From positions 8,450,537 through 8,514,536 of the forward strand of contig LR746274.1 in NCBI GenBank assembly GCA_902729315.2: a stretch of 64,000 bases of DNA, written 5' to 3'. The number at the start of each line of letters is the position of its first letter. The first letter of the stretch is position 1. The notes under the pieces are model-generated. The model was not told where the DNA came from, searched no databases, and worked only from the letters and a program-made list of their open reading frames with translations. Positions 37,701-50,600 of this stretch are shown here, piece after piece. Source of the stretch: Spirodela intermedia (lineage: Eukaryota; Streptophyta; Magnoliopsida; Alismatales; Araceae). The position numbers and the translations under genes are program-made.

Positions 37701-40700
37701 TCCAGCACTGGGCAGAATTCATGGTGTGAGCAAGGCCCTTGACTGTATATATGCCTGCGGAATTTTTTGGGAAAGAGAAGATATTCTATGGATCAGAATT
37801 GTGAAGACGAAACATGGACTACAGATCAGATATCTCAGCTTAGTAGAGGACTTTCTCCCCACGTGGTGATACGATATGATTCTCATCCCTACTTTGTCCG
37901 GTAATGGTAATATTATCAACTTAGGTGTACTTATGTGGGTTTATAGTTTGTCCTTCGACGAAACGTGGTGTGGCTCTCCAGAACCGAGATTTTAGGGGAA
38001 ATCCAGTGGGTACTGGCTTCTAATCAATTTTCCAGGAACTAGGCACAGTTTTAGTTCATCAATGGTATAGAAGAGAGGGAGGAGAAGAAATGGGAAGCAA
38101 ATGGCCAGTTTTCCATCATGTAGTTAATTTAAATTAGCCTCACAAAGACTATATTTTTCATCTTTTCAAGTGTATAATTAAAAGCGACAATTGAAATGCT
38201 CTAAGGCTGCTAGCTGCACATCTTTTTTATCAGTAATATTTGATTCAATCATCTTCATTTTATTTTCACTATGAAGCATCATATTTGACTGTGCAGTTGA
38301 TATTCATGAGTAAATAGAACACATGACTCTTGCATATGTATTAGCGGATGCTTGCTCATTTTTTATGATCAGTTTAGAAATATAGTATTGGGAATTCATC
38401 TCTCATCAGTTTCTTCTTTTCATATGTATAATGGATTATGCTACATCCGTGAACAGTTTTGAGGCACATTTCAGTTATCATATAAATCTTGGTGTAGGAC
38501 TTGAAAGCGTTGACTCTGAATTGATCTCCCTGATGAGAAACTCTAAGTCAGTTTAATTGCTGTCGAAGCAATATCCAATTAATACCTTTGGTTACAGCTC
38601 ATCTTTCTGAGAACCAAAACATAGTTCGTATTTTAGCATTTGATCCATACTTTAAGGAATGAAAAATCATTTTGGTTTTTGCATGGGCTACAGATTTGTA
38701 AAAACTTAGGTACCTTTTTTATTTTGTTCTTTTGGGTCCAGATTAAGCCATGGATCAAAACAAGTCTTGCCCCAGGTTCTGGAGTGGTCACCAAATACCT
38801 TATCCAAAGGTATAGATTCGTAATACATGGGATGGGATGGATCTTAGTGGTTTCTTTTTTCCCTTTCTTTGTGGGGTACATGGGATGATGATGATATTCC
38901 AATTTATTTCTCACAAATATTCTGTCAATCTATGCTTTCAGTGGCTTGCAGAAGTATTTGAATCAACAAGGTTTCAACATTGTTGGCTATGGCTGCACCA
39001 CATGCATTGGTAACTCTGGAGATCTTGATGAGTCTGTCGCTGCTGCAATATCCGATAATGGTAACTAATCATAGGCTTTTCTGGCTTTTTGTTCATCCAC
39101 TCATGTTCATTCCATCCTATTTTTCACTCTTCCCGGGGCCTTTTATGGTACTATTTGATTTATACTGGAAATGCTTGCAGACATTGTTGCTGCTGCTGTG
39201 CTCTCCGGTAACCGAAACTTTGAGGGCCGTGTGCATCCGTTGACTCGAGCTAACTATCTGGCTTCACCCCCTCTAGTTGTCGCCTATGCTCTCGCCGGCA
39301 CAGTGAGTAGTCCAAGATACTTCAGTCTTCAATGGCTTCTTACATTTTTGTGCCCAGTAGAGTTGACTTGTGAATTAAGCGTGTTGACCCTGTAGAGCGG
39401 AAGACCAAAAGCACTGCCTTTTTGGGGGGCTTCGTTGAATCATATTTGAGCAAGTGTCAAACTAAGTAAGAGAGCAGGAGATTATAACGGTGACCTTGTT
39501 CCATCCTTAATCATCATCACCTGGTGTGAACTAAGATAAGATCATCAGTTATTTTTGACCAACGGGAAAAGCAACAGATTAGAGGATGATTTTTATGTGG
39601 TCAAGAGTGTAGTGCGATGAGTTCTAAAGATCCCACTTTTATTGGCAAGAACGATTTGGTCAACCAACAAAATAAGGAAGAAACTGAAAAGCTCTTAGTA
39701 AGATGGCATACTGTCTGGGTTTTTGACCCTGTATGTGGGTCATTTCCTGCCGGTTTTTTTTTTTTTCCCCTGGCTCCTCTCTGAGGACAGCCAGTCTCGC
39801 TGAATGTTTTAATAAGACTTTAATTTAGCAACCCTGTTGACCTTCTGTTTGAGTCAGCCCATTGACTTCCCATATTTTTTACCCCGAAAACTATTCCAGG
39901 TGGACATTGACTTCGAGAAGGAACCCATTGGGAGAGGGAAAGACGGGAAGGACGTCTATTTCAAGGACATATGGCCATCAAACGAGGAAATCGCCACGGT
40001 CAGTCAGCACTGCCACACAGTTGACTTGGTCCCTTTTCATCTCTCCCAGCTAGTTGACTTATTCCGCTTCCTCCCCTTTGCAGGTGGTCCAATCCAGTGT
40101 CCTCCCTGAGATGTTCAAGAGCACCTATGAGGCGATCACGAGAGGCAACCCGATGTGGAACCAGCTCTCCATCCCATCGTCAACTCTCTACTCTTGGGAC
40201 ACCCAGTCAACGTACATCCACGAGCCACCATACTTCAAGGGCATGACTATGGATCCTCCTGGGCCTCATGGCGTGAGGGACGCCTACTGCCTGCTCCTCC
40301 TCGGTGACAGCATCACCACCGACCACATCTCCCCAGCAGGGAGCATCCACAGGGACAGCCCAGCAGCAAGGTACCTCCTTGAACGGGGCGTTGACCAGAG
40401 GGGCTTCAACTCCTATGGTAGCCGCCGTGGGAATGATGAGGTGATGGCGAGGGGGACCTTCGCCAACATCCGCTTGGTCAACAAGCTGCTGAAGGGGGAG
40501 GTGGGCCCCAAGACGATCCATATCCCCACTGGGGAGAAGCTGCCCGTGTACGATGCTGCCATGGTATGTCTTCCTTTTTGCTCTTGTGTTCTTGAGTTCT
40601 TTGAATCTTGGTTTCATTCATTAGATTGTCTTTACTAAAACTAGGAAAATTTTGGTCAGAATTTGTAGATCCATCCTATGTGAAGTTTTCTCTCATTTTT

Positions 40701-42015
40701 AAGCTACAAAAATAAAGAAATCATTCTTTTTAGATTTTTTGGTGTGTGGGATTTGGGTTTTCAGTGATCTGATTGAGTTTTTATCAAATACTGTAATTGA
40801 AAAAACTAGGAAATCGTTGGTCAATTGACCATGCTATGTTCCATTTTTATGAGTTCTTTGAATCTTTTATGAGTTTTTCTCACAAATACTAGGAAAAGTT
40901 TGGTCAGCATTTATAGATCCATTATTTGGAAGTTCACTCGCATTTTAATCCAAAAAACTCATTTTTTTCCTCAAAGATAAAAATCATTACTGTTTTCAGA
41001 TTGTTTCGTGCATGGGATTTGGGTTTTAGTGACCTGGTTGAGTTCTCTGAATCTTTTATGGGTTTTTCTCCGAAAAACTAGGAAAAGTTTGGTCAACGTT
41101 TATAACTCCGTCCTTCGGGAGTTCTCACACTTTAATCCAATAAAAACTCATTTTTTTCCTAAAAACCATAAAAATCATTATTGCGTTTAGATTGTTTGGT
41201 GCGTGGGATCTGGGTTTTGGTGATCTGGTTGAGTTATTTGATTCTTTCATCTGGTTTTCTTACTAAAACTAGGAAAAGTTTGGTCAACGTTTATAACTAC
41301 ATCCCTTGGAAGTTTAGTTGCATTTAATCCAAAGAAAAACTCATTTTTTTCCTCAAAAATATAAATCATTACTGTTTTTAGATTGCTTGGTGCGTGAGAT
41401 TTGGATCTCAATGACCTGGTTGAGTTTTCATCAGATTTTACTATCTTAAAAATAACCAAGAAATCGTTGGTCAAAGGTATTGCTCCTCTCTAGATGGATC
41501 CCTTTTCGGTATTATTTTATCCCCGTGGTTGGTTACTTATTTTCCGTTGACTTTATCAGAGGTACAAGGAAGATGGCCACGACACCATAATCCTGGCCGG
41601 AGCAGAGTATGGGAGTGGAAGCTCCCGTGACTGGGCAGCCAAGGGCCCAATGCTTCAGGTGGGTCCCCCATCCCAGCTTCTTTTGACTTTCTACCAGCCA
41701 GAGCCCCATCCCATTGACTTTCCGTCCATCCTCCTCCGCACTCTCTCTCTAACTTTCTCATTGCAGGGAGTCAAAGCGGTCATTGCAAAGAGCTTTGAGA
41801 GGATCCACCGGAGCAATCTGGTGGGGATGGGCATCATCCCTCTCTGCTTCAAGCCCGGTGAGGACTCCGAAACCCTCGGGTTGACTGGGTATGAGCGGTT
41901 CTCCATTGACCTTCCGAGCAGTGTGAAGGACCTCCGGCCGGGTCAAGATGTTGCTGTCGTGACCGACAATGGAAAATCCTTCACCTGCACAGCCCGCTTC
42001 GACACAGAGGTACCA

Positions 42016-42052
<37 letters not shown>

Positions 42053-42311
42053 TAATCAGGTCAACTTGATAGTTGAGAGGGGAAAAAAGGATGATTCTTT
42101 CAGCTTTTGATGCACAGGATGGGTTGCCTCAGATTGATAAAAACGCCACTTTGTTGACCATCTCATGTGATAATCTCTCTCTCTCTCTCTCCCTTAATCT
42201 GGTAAATTTGATAGTTGAGAGGGGAAGGAAAGAAGGATGATTCTCAGATTCTGATGCACAAGATGGGTTGCCTTTAGATTGATAAAAAAAGCCATTTTAT
42301 TGTCCATCTCA

Positions 42312-42346
<35 letters not shown>

Positions 42347-42483
42347 GCTCTCTCTCTTAATGAGGTAAACTTGATAGTTAAGAAGGAGATAAAAGAAGGA
42401 TGATTCTTTCAGATTCTGATGCACAAGATGGGTTGCCTTCAGATTGATAAAAAAAGCCACTTTATTGACCATCTCATGTTAAT

Positions 42484-42528
<45 letters not shown>

Positions 42529-42752
42529 ATTTGGTAAACTTGTAGTTGAGAAGGAAATAAAAGAAGGATGATTCTTTACAATTCTGATGGCCAAGATGGG
42601 TTTGCCTTCAGATTGATAAAAAACGCCACTTTATTGACCATCTCATGTTAATAATTATGCAATTTGATTGATCACAGGTGGAGCTCGCCTACTTTGACCA
42701 CGGTGGCATTCTTCCATTCGTCATCCGGAATCTGATCAACTCCAAACAGTGA
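31713..42752 (+). CDS. ACO: Aconitate hydratase, mitochondrial type
   Basis: Isomerises citrate to isocitrate in the TCA cycle with a [4Fe-4S] cluster. Twenty exons: 31713-31992, 32162-32266, 32635-32795, 32886-32978, 33546-33731, 33861-34022, 35273-35417, 35504-35646, 35738-35794, 35933-36012, 36117-36192, 36508-36693, 38742-38809, 38942-39060, 39181-39302, 39900-39998, 40084-40563, 41560-41658, 41767-42009, 42678-42752. The sum is 2979 bp, 992 residues plus TGA; plant ACO3 is about 990. The first ~90 residues are Arg/Ser/Pro-rich and acid-poor, a likely mitochondrial presequence. Cluster ligands fall in [12 protein letters not shown] (Cys ~533) and [12 protein letters not shown] (Cys ~599, ~602). 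[12 protein letters not shown] and [14 protein letters not shown] mark the swivelling domain. All introns are GT-AG and the frame is intact. Dual targeting to cytosol, known in plants, cannot be excluded. Confidence 0.97.
34679..34718. repeat. Perfect 16-bp hairpin in aconitase intron 6
   Basis: AGGTCCTTTCCTCTTT at 34679-34694 and its exact reverse complement at 34703-34718 flank an 8-base loop. It sits within the 1.25-kb intron 34023-35272. It could be a small foldback element or a stem in the pre-mRNA; nothing else identifies it. Confidence 0.75.
37081..37143 (+). other. Exon-like 63-bp segment in aconitase intron 12 (cryptic or cassette exon?)
   Basis: Preceded by CTTGCACAG and followed by GTGACA, this 63-bp segment is open in the aconitase frame (phase 0 on both sides) and encodes [20 protein letters not shown] plus Gln. 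It would insert 21 residues between LGLE and IKPWIK, where known aconitases have none. It may instead be a fragment of another gene carried into the intron. Confidence 0.3.
40630..41480 (+). repeat. ~188-bp tandem repeats in aconitase intron 17
   Basis: AAACTAGGAAAAGTTTGGTC recurs near 40640, 40885, 41076 and 41266, with variants near 40803 and 41453. Between them are conserved AACTCATTTTTTTCCT, AAAATCATTA.TG, TTTAGATTGTTTGGTG and GGGATTTGGGTTTT. The array fills most of the intron (40564-41559). Confidence 0.85.
42015..42640 (+). repeat. ~155-bp tandem repeats with CT microsatellites in aconitase intron 19
   Basis: Four units, each a (CT)n run (about 42015, 42174, 42319, 42485) followed by GGTAAACTTGATAGTTGAGA, GGATGATTCTTTCAGATTCT, GATGCACAAGATGGGTTGCC, AGATTGATAAAAA and CCATCTCATGT. 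The last unit ends just before the branch/acceptor region of exon 20. Confidence 0.9.
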
Positions 42753-42839
42753 GCGTCAGTGAGGCTGTTCTTCACTCCATGTCTGAAGTAAAACTCTAAA
42801 TAAAACAGATTAGTGGGCAGCATTCATCACACAATCTTA

Positions 42840-43710
42840 TGAACATCAATAATCATGCCACAATCTGTAGCAGCTGTTCACACGGTGGTCTTCTCGAATA
42901 CAATCAAACAGTTCAGTGATTCAGTAAATCTGGGTTTCGTCATCCTTTTGTTTCTCAATCCGTGTTTGATCTTATCTATCACTCTGATCTCCATGTTCTA
43001 GGGTTCAATGTGTCATGGCTCTGAGCATCAATAATTTTGCTAAAAATATGAAGTTTGCTATTTATGTGGTAATATCTGGATCGTAACAGAACAGCTAACT
43101 CTTTAGTAAATCTGGGTTTAACAAAAGAGTTTTTGATGCTGTTTGTTTACCTCTGATCCCCCATGGTCAACGGTTCATTCTTGGGTGGTCTCTCACCTGT
43201 CATCTTGTTTCTATCTGAACATCACTAATCTTGCTGCAAAAAGAAGCCTGATATTCGTGTAATGGTTATGTTGATTATAATCAAACAGTTCAATGATTCG
43301 GCAAATCTGAATTTAAATCTGGGTTCAACGTGTTTGATACTGCTGATTACCTCTAACATCTGTGTTCTATCCCATCTTCTTACACTCTGATTATCAAATA
43401 ATCTTCCAGCGATTTGAAGCATGCGACAACCAGCTATCATAATAATCAAGCAGTACAATGATCCAGTAAATCTAGGTTTCTTTGACTACTATATCAGGGC
43501 TTGATCCTATTCATTACCTCTGATCTTCATGTTCTAGGGTTCATCGCTTGGGAGAACTCATCAGATGCAATGCTATTTCTTTTTCAGCATTAGTAATCCT
43601 CCTACCATTCATGTGATGATCATCTCGATTACCCAAACATGTATTAGAACAGCTCAATGAATCAGTGGATCAAACCCATGTTTTTCCTTCACTGCTGTTA
43701 TAGAAATCGA
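42840..43710. repeat. ~185-bp tandem repeats downstream of aconitase
   Basis: Five diverged units share CAATGATTCAGTAAATCTGG, TTTGAT, TACCTCTGATCTCCATGTTC and TAGGGTTCA. The AGTAAATCTGGGTTT landmark lies near 42923, 43108, 43300 (variant), 43465 and 43665 (variant). The first unit begins within the likely aconitase 3' untranslated region. Confidence 0.8.
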
Positions 43711-43814
43711 TCACATCATCGGAAGATGCCTTCAGGCAATCATCAAAAGTTCACGTTTTCGTCCTTGAATCAATGATCCGCCCATTGCAGTTCTCACCAC
43801 CCATCCGGCTGCCC

Positions 43815-44095
43815 ATCTACAGCCAACATCTTCTGCTTCTTCCTCATCTTGAACCCGAGATCACATGAATCAGAGATCGTCCTCCCTTAGCAATTCATTC
43901 TCAACACCTTTCATCTGTAGCCAACATCGTCATCTTCTTCCCCATCATCTTGAACCCGAGATCACATGAACTAGAGATCGTCCTCCTTTAGCAATTCATT
44001 CTCAACATCTTTCATCTGTAGCCAACATCGTCATCTTCTTCCCCATCATCTTGAACCAGGGATCCTCTTCCCTTAGCAATTTTCACTGCAATCCT
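43815..44095. repeat. ~103-bp tandem repeats at the 3' end of the BLT-like gene
   Basis: Nearly three units share TCTGTAGCCAACATCGTCAT, CTTCTTCCCCATCATCTTGA, ACCCGAGATCACATGAA and CCCTTAGCAATTCATTCTCA. Copies begin near 43812, 43916 and 44019. The array would lie in the 3' untranslated region of the minus-strand gene ending at 44179. Confidence 0.85.
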
Positions 44096-44178
44096 TCCAT
44101 TGCGCAGTCCTTGCTCCCTCTTGCAGTATTGCCACCACCCAGCTACACCCATCACCACCATCATCCTCCCCTTCCCTG

Positions 44179-45676
44179 TCACCTTTCTGCCATCACCTCC
44201 CCCTCTGTTCCAATTGAGGGAATGCTCGAGTCGAGCTCCTCAGACCGACTCAGCATCTCCTCCCAGCTGCTGTCGCCATCGTCCTCATCCCCATTGTCAT
44301 CACCTTCTTCTTCTGCAACAGAGACCACCTCTCCCCGCAAAAACTTCTGCAACATGGGCCGAAGCTTGCTGACTTGGGAGCGCTGCACTTCAATGGCGAG
44401 CTTCGCGTCGATCAGCTTCATCTGGACCCTCTCCTCACGCCAATCCTCGGCCACCTGCAACATCCTCCTCTCCCAATCGAGCTCCCCGCGGATTTCCATG
44501 GCCTCCCTCTTCAGCACCTCGATCTCTGCTCGGCCACCGTCGGCCTCCTCCACCAGCTCCCTGCAGACCTCCTCCATGAGCTCCCTCTCCTTCTTCTGCT
44601 CTTCGTAATCCTGCAGGCGCCGCCAAGCAGATGCCTCCGCCGCCGCAACCTCACCGGCGAGCTTGATATTCTCCGCCTCCAGCCACCGCCGGTCCTTCCT
44701 CTCCCTCCTCAGCTCCCCCTCCAGATCAGCCGCCATTGCAGCAAGCTTCTCCTCCTTTCGCCTCCGTCGTAGGGCCTTCTCGTAGAGGTCGCCGAGCTTC
44801 TTCTGCCATAGCTCGCACTCGTCCTCGAGGTCTGCCACCCGCGCCCTAGCTTGATCGAGCTCGTCTCGGAGATCTGCTGCCGTCGATGTCATCCTTCCAT
44901 GTGGCTGTTCATCCGGGACGACATTCAGATGATCGAGGAGCCTCGTGAGCTCAGATTCCGGGATCCCGGTGTCCCATCTCGTAGCCCTCTCCATCGCAAA
45001 ATTTGCCAGCTCGTGCTGAATCCAAAACAAGCCGGATCAATGGAGTTGGAGGTCACTGGAAGCTCTGGGAACTCTCTGGCAATGAAGACGAGGAAGACGA
45101 AGAGCCGACCTACCTTGAACCGGAGGCCTCCGCTTAGACTGGGAACGGGATCCCCGTGGATGTGTGAGTTCTTGAGCTTGCAGACGCAGGGGGGCCTCGG
45201 TTGGCCATGGACGGCCTGCGAGAAGGGTAAGCGATTATAAAACCCTAATTTCATCTGAAGCAATGGTTTCTCGAAGAATAGATGATCAAAGGCCAGGAAG
45301 GTTATCCTCATAAACCCTAATTCCTTCTGCAGAGTTTTACTACATCAGATTCACAATCCATCGGAGTCCGGGAGTAATCTAACGCACAAAGAATCCGGAC
45401 CAGGAAGCCCTAGAAATATGCCAGCGGGCAAGAGATCCAGAAATTCAGCGGAGGAAACCTTACCCACGGCGAGAATCTCTCCAGCTGGACCTGCTGCCGC
45501 CAGATCCCGGCGGCCAGCTTTCTCGACGAGGAGGCCGCGGAGGCTCTGCCCGCGGGAGTCCTCCGGGGTGGCGGCGGGGAGATGGTCGGCGGAGCATCGA
45601 AACGGGGAGTGGCCGGCGAGAATGGGGAGGAGAGGATGGGGGAATGGCGGTGGCCGGCTCTCCCTGGTTCCTTCAT
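44179..45676 (-). CDS. Coiled-coil protein, BRANCHLESS TRICHOME / USO1-like family
   Basis: Three minus-strand exons: 45676-45464, 45176-45114, 45015-44179, all phase 0 at the junctions, giving 370 residues plus stop. Exon 1 encodes a Pro/Ser/Ala-rich N-terminus ending in SSRKLAAGIWRQQ, recalling the SARKLAA.LWE motif of the family. Exon 3 is a long coiled coil (DLRDELDQARARVADLEDEC, then EELMEEVCRELVEE-like and EDWREERVQMKLIDAK segments). The last two segments match the conserved V.DELA and AE.WREERVQMKL blocks of plant BLT/USO1-like proteins, which act in trichome branching and cytoskeleton-linked morphogenesis. The C-terminus is acidic (EEEGDDNGDEDDGD). A longer ATG frame starting at 45030 reads through the intron 2 acceptor and is not preferred. 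The exon 2 acceptor (CTGCAAG) is the least certain junction. Convergent with aconitase. Confidence 0.8.
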
Positions 45677-45784
45677 GCCCTGTCAGAGTACTCCTGGACC
45701 TCCTTGAACAGAGTGACAGAAGAGAAGGGGAAGACTGAGAGACAGAAGAGATAGCGAGAGAGAGAGAGAGAGTCAGATATACAT

Positions 45785-45791
45785 CTATATA
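45785..45791 (-). promoter_or_regulatory. TATA box of the BLT-like gene
   Basis: GGACATATATAGATG on the minus strand, about 110 bp upstream of the start codon. GA/CT tracts flank it (45760-45775, 45808-45822, 45890-45940). Confidence 0.5.
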
Positions 45792-45885
45792 TGTCCATAG
45801 ATAGGGAGAGAGAGAGAGAGAGAACCCGGGGGGGGGGCGGGAGAATGGTGGTTTTTGAATTTGGTGATGGTGACGATCCTTACGG

Positions 45886-45932
<47 letters not shown>

Positions 45933-46117
45933 GAGAGGCGCCCCGATTCTGAGCATGGAGAGGGACAGTTGCAGACGCTCCATCGGACGAGGTGGAGTGA
46001 ATGCACTTCAACTTTTATGAGATTAATTAACTTCGATACTCCCGACTAAACCGACTTATCTTTATACCTTATGACTGGCCCACAATCCTCCTACTTCTCT
46101 GGTGGGTCCCTCTCCCT

Positions 46118-46148
<31 letters not shown>

Positions 46149-46204
46149 CCTTCAAAGTCTTTGGTCTCTATCATGCACACCACATCAGCCTCTTCATCTT
46201 TGTG

Positions 46205-47120
46205 GTATACTCTTGAATTTTAATATTGAGAGGGACCTAAAACTAAAAAGCCTATACAGAAATCTGGGTTATCACCATTACTTTTAATATATTATTACTG
46301 ATATGTAGTTAGCATATTTTTAATATTTCTGCTGAAAATGATGGAATCAAAAATTGAATATTTGAGAATTTTAAAAGCTAGTTATTCCATAATATCAACA
46401 GGAAAACTGATAAAACATTTAGCATGTTCTAATATTTTGACCTAGGATTATATATTTATATAATTAAAGATGTCTAATTTCCCTAATATTAAGATAATTA
46501 TCCTTTTTTGGATTATTTCATGTAGAGAGAGAGAGAGCAAGAGGAAGAAAGAGATGTGGGAGGTTGTAAGAGAGGTCAGCATTGGTAGCGAGGACTTCAA
46601 TGGTTCATCTGTTTCCATTCACAAGGAATGAGTTCCTCTCTCTCTCTAATGCCCACTCTCCTCAGTACATACTCTCTTCTTCTTCTTCTTCTTCTTCTTC
46701 TTCTTCGTCTCCTTCTTCCTTCTCTTATGTCTCAATCCCCATCTCACGCCAAACTCTGGAGAGAGAGAGAGAGAGGGAGAGGAAAACTCGAGCATTCATT
46801 AACATTGGGGGCCTTGGGTACCTAATACACGTGTGTATTCGTGCAGCCGCTCATTTGCTCTGCATTGACTCCTTCTGTACGTGTTGTATGACTTTCTGCA
46901 TATTCTTCACCCCTTGTTGCTTTCTCACTTGCCAATTTATGACTTATGTCCAAATGTACAACAACCACCCACCACACAAGTGGTGCCCCCCAACAAGTGG
47001 TGCCCCCAATGGTGGTCAACACCATGTGGCAAATCATGGACCACATCATATATATATATATATAAATGGTTCCATGTCTTTGTAATAAATATCCACTATA
47101 GAAAGAGATCAAGAGAGAGA

Positions 47121-47177
<57 letters not shown>

Positions 47178-47180
47178 GTA
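46205..47180 (+). repeat. MATE 5'-flank module, copy A (no MATE exon attached)
   Basis: Homologous to the DNA immediately upstream of the MATE starts at 54213 and 62171. It begins with TACTCTTGAATTTTAATATT, continues with TGATGGA, TATATTTATATAATTAAAGA and CCTAATATTAAGATAA, then a GA run, GTCAGCATTGGTAGC and CAATGGTTCATCTGTTTCC, a TTC run (46677-46706), GAGCATTCATT, ACACGTGTGTATTCGTGCAG and a TATA stretch (47049-47065). After the GA/GT repeats at 47110-47177 the sequence becomes AT-rich DNA leading into Ty1/copia debris instead of MATE coding sequence. Confidence 0.8.
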
Positions 47181-47753
47181 ATTTCTCTCATATTTTTCTA
47201 ATTCTTCATGCATAAACTTCATCAAATTTGAATTTGTGAGTACATCATCCACATTTTAGGTTCAATTTGACAAGTAAATACTTGGTGGATGTTTTTGTTA
47301 AAATCTAGTCTAGTTTTGACCCTTCCATTTAAATGACATAAGACATTTTCTTTTGGATGAATCTTTGTATATTTTCAAGTCCTAGACAAGTTAGGGTTAA
47401 TATCTAGCTGTGGTATTTCTTCATTCTTGATTCTCATTTTCCATCATATCTAGTAATTCACTATTTCAATTTCACTTGAATTGATCACTTATGCTGTAGG
47501 TTATTCTATAAATTTCATATGAATAAATTCTTTAACAGCTATACTTCTTTAATTATAGGTTCTATGTGCTTTTAACTTTTCAAACTAGTGAAGGGAGAAT
47601 CTTTTGCCACTCAATTGATCAAAATTTCCTCATTCTTCTCTCCCATTATTTAGAATAAAGTACTTACCTCAAAATGATATGAGAGAATTATTTAGAATCT
47701 ATTATAAAGAAATTTCTTAGATGTTTTCTTTAACCCTAAATTTGATCAAAGTT

Positions 47754-47993
47754 CTATTGACCACAACATGATATACAAATTACGCCACTTAAAAAATACT
47801 TAGAAAGATTACTTTCAGCTAGCATCATTCTTGAGATGTCTATTAATGTCCTATTCTTTCCTTCTACAACCCTATTTTGTTCAGGAGTTTTTGGAGTTGA
47901 GAAGTAGTGAAAATTTTCTAATTCATCATAGAATTTACAGGATTTAACATTCTCGAATTTAGTTATATAATCATTTGTAATATTTTTCATCAT
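47754..47993 (-). pseudogene. Ty1/copia integrase core remnant
   Basis: An 79-residue open stretch contains HYFSTPKTPEQNRVVEGKNR, then TLIDISRMMLAESNLSKYF. This matches the copia integrase pattern SAPRTPQQNGVVERKNRTL followed by ARTML......YFW. The catalytic upstream Asp region is not in this frame. Confidence 0.85.
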
Positions 47994-48539
47994 TTTACCA
48001 AGTTCTTTTGATTTTTCTTTTCAAATTTTGTAAGGTAATCTACTGACTCGTTCTTAAGAATTAAAAAAATATCCAAGTGTATCTAGAGTAATGATCAATT
48101 GTAACTAAGACATAATATTTCCTTAAAGTAGTTAACAATTTTACTTGGACCAAATAAATATAAGTACATCAAGTGAGTTCATCTGATGAGATGTATTTCT
48201 TAGTTTTGAATGTTTTTCTACTTTGTTTTCAACTAATGGAACTCTCATATGTGTAATTCTTTATGTTAAAAATTTTATGTAATCTTCTGAATATGTCAAA
48301 TTTTAACAGCCTTTTAACTATTCTAACATCCACATGCCAAATTATTCTATGACAAACATCTATCTAATATTCATCCTTTTCAATCATGAAACACATATTC
48401 ATACTAGTCATTTATTTATAGGTTAAGAAAAAATATCTTACTCTATCACTATTCCTTTATATCATTTTCACATAATTAACTTATATTAATTAGATTGTGT
48501 CTTAGAATATCTGAGTAAAATATTTTTAACTAAAATGTG

Positions 48540-48690
48540 ATCTTCAAAAGAAATGTCTTTTTACCCATGTATACTCTCTTTATTATTATCTATGAATGCT
48601 ACCTCTCCTCCATTCATTAGTTTGAACAAATAGAGCCATTCTTACCCTCTGGTATATGATTTGAGCATCCATTGTCCAAGTACCACCATG
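48540..48690 (-). pseudogene. Ty1/copia protease / gag-pre-integrase remnant
   Basis: The minus strand reads WYLDNGCSNHIPEGKNGSIC near 48688-48629, matching the copia motif W.LDSGCSRHMTG. Downstream frames are broken. Confidence 0.7.
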
Positions 48691-50600
48691 AAGTTGTCCA
48701 CTAGATCTCACAAAAAAAAATAATTTAAATTTTATTTTAGAACTCAGATTTCTTTGGGATTGACCATATTACCCTTAGGTAGATATATATGTTTTAGGTT
48801 TAATTTTATTTCTAAGATATGTTTTAGTTGATCTATGATTAAACCCTAGTCCTTTCCTTGAAAGTAATAATTTTTGACTTTCAAGTTACATATCTAATGG
48901 GTTTTGATTCTCACATAATTTTTCATTAAATGATTTCAGATTAGAGAATTTATTTTCTTGCTTAAGATCCTTTTCTTTATGATGTTATAGTTTAAGATTT
49001 ATGTCTTTCTTTTCTTTCCTAACTTTTTAGTTTCTATAACTATTTAGAAATTATATTATTATAAATAGTACAACTCATAGCTGAACAGCTGAATAACTTT
49101 ATCTTTAGTTCTTAGTTCTCTCAAAATTTTATAATTTGTGTTCAACAATTCTTTTTTCTATCAATCAATCAATGTCTTGTTGAAGTTCATTGACTGTAGG
49201 CAAGAATGATTTTTAAGGAGTATGTCCTCATGTTCTCTATCCTTTTCTCTTAATGATAATCATTAGATTTTAATTTCCATGTTCTAGTTTTTAAAATAAG
49301 GTCTTTTGGTGTTTGTATCCATTTTCCAGAATTTGAACATATTTGCTAAGCATTTTATTTTCTCTTTGCACAATTTTTCATCTTATTTCTAATAATTTTA
49401 ATTTCACATATTAATTTATCAAATTATTTAAGTAATGTTGCTTTAGATAAATAAGAGACGTGAGAATCATATACCTCTGAAGATTTTGTCATTAAGCACA
49501 TATTTGCTCTTTCTTCATCTTTTATCAGCAAAGCTAGAATTGTTGTCGCTCTAGGTCGCCATCATGTCATTCCTAAGCAACCCACTTTTAAAGGAGAGTC
49601 TCATGGCTTTAACTTTAGAAAATGAGGAATGAGGAATGGTGGGAGATACCAAAATAGGCTAGAAATTCGAGTCCCACCCCTTGTTTCGATTAGAATGAGT
49701 CCCCCAGACCCAGGGTTATATTGATTTTTCAGTAGAAGTCAATCAACTTTAAAATGACATAATGTCCTAAATTAAAGTAAAGATCATCAAATATTTCAAA
49801 TAGCATTTTGGTACCTATCTTGGCCATGTAGTTTTTATTCTTGTTGATCGACTAATTTAATTTTCTAGATGAAAAAATTATTTCATCTTTTTATTACATT
49901 ATTTTACAGATTTAAATTCAATGTTCTTTTTATTTTTCCAAAAGATGTTCTATCTCTAGACATATTAATCTCATAAGTCAATAAATAATTAGTAATATCA
50001 TCAATAAGAGTACTTAAATTTTTTGATTCTTCAATGACAATTAATTTAACAATGTTATCATCAGTCAAGGATCCAAGAACTTTACATTTAAGTCAATATT
50101 TTTAAAGGTTTTCCTAATTTTTTTATGTCATTTACAAGTTTATTAATTCTATAATCTGTCTTAAATAGATTCACTATCTTACATTCTAACTAATCCATAT
50201 CTATTTACCAAAATGTCAATTTTGAGTCCTTTCATTTTAGAAATTTCTTCTTAAGTTACTTGCAACTTATCCTAAATTTGTTTTGTTATCCCACAACTTA
50301 ACACATGGTTAAACTCAAAGGCCTCCATTGCACTAAATAAAATATTCATCACTCTAGGATTAAGAATCATAGTTATTTTAACCATAAACTCTTTTAATAT
50401 AGTTGGTGGACTATCTTGGATCATTCTCTATAGGTTCATTCTTTAATCTATTATATAAATTCTAACCCTACTTTCAAAAATACATATTTCGTTCAAAAAT
50501 ACATAAAAATTCTCTATAGTTTTGAATTAGGTGTTCAAAGTAATTCACTAGCCATAGGATTTACTATTTGAGATATTTTAATATCATACTTTTTAGGTAA

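Noticed and set aside
44925-45030. Longer start for the BLT-like gene at 45030 giving a 283-residue single-exon protein
   Set aside because: The five extra residues come from intron 2 read through its acceptor. A three-exon model joins in phase and supplies the family's SRKLAA motif.
45351-45983. 210-codon minus-strand frame rich in SLSLSL
   Set aside because: It translates CT repeats and the BLT-like exon 1 in another frame; no domain resemblance.
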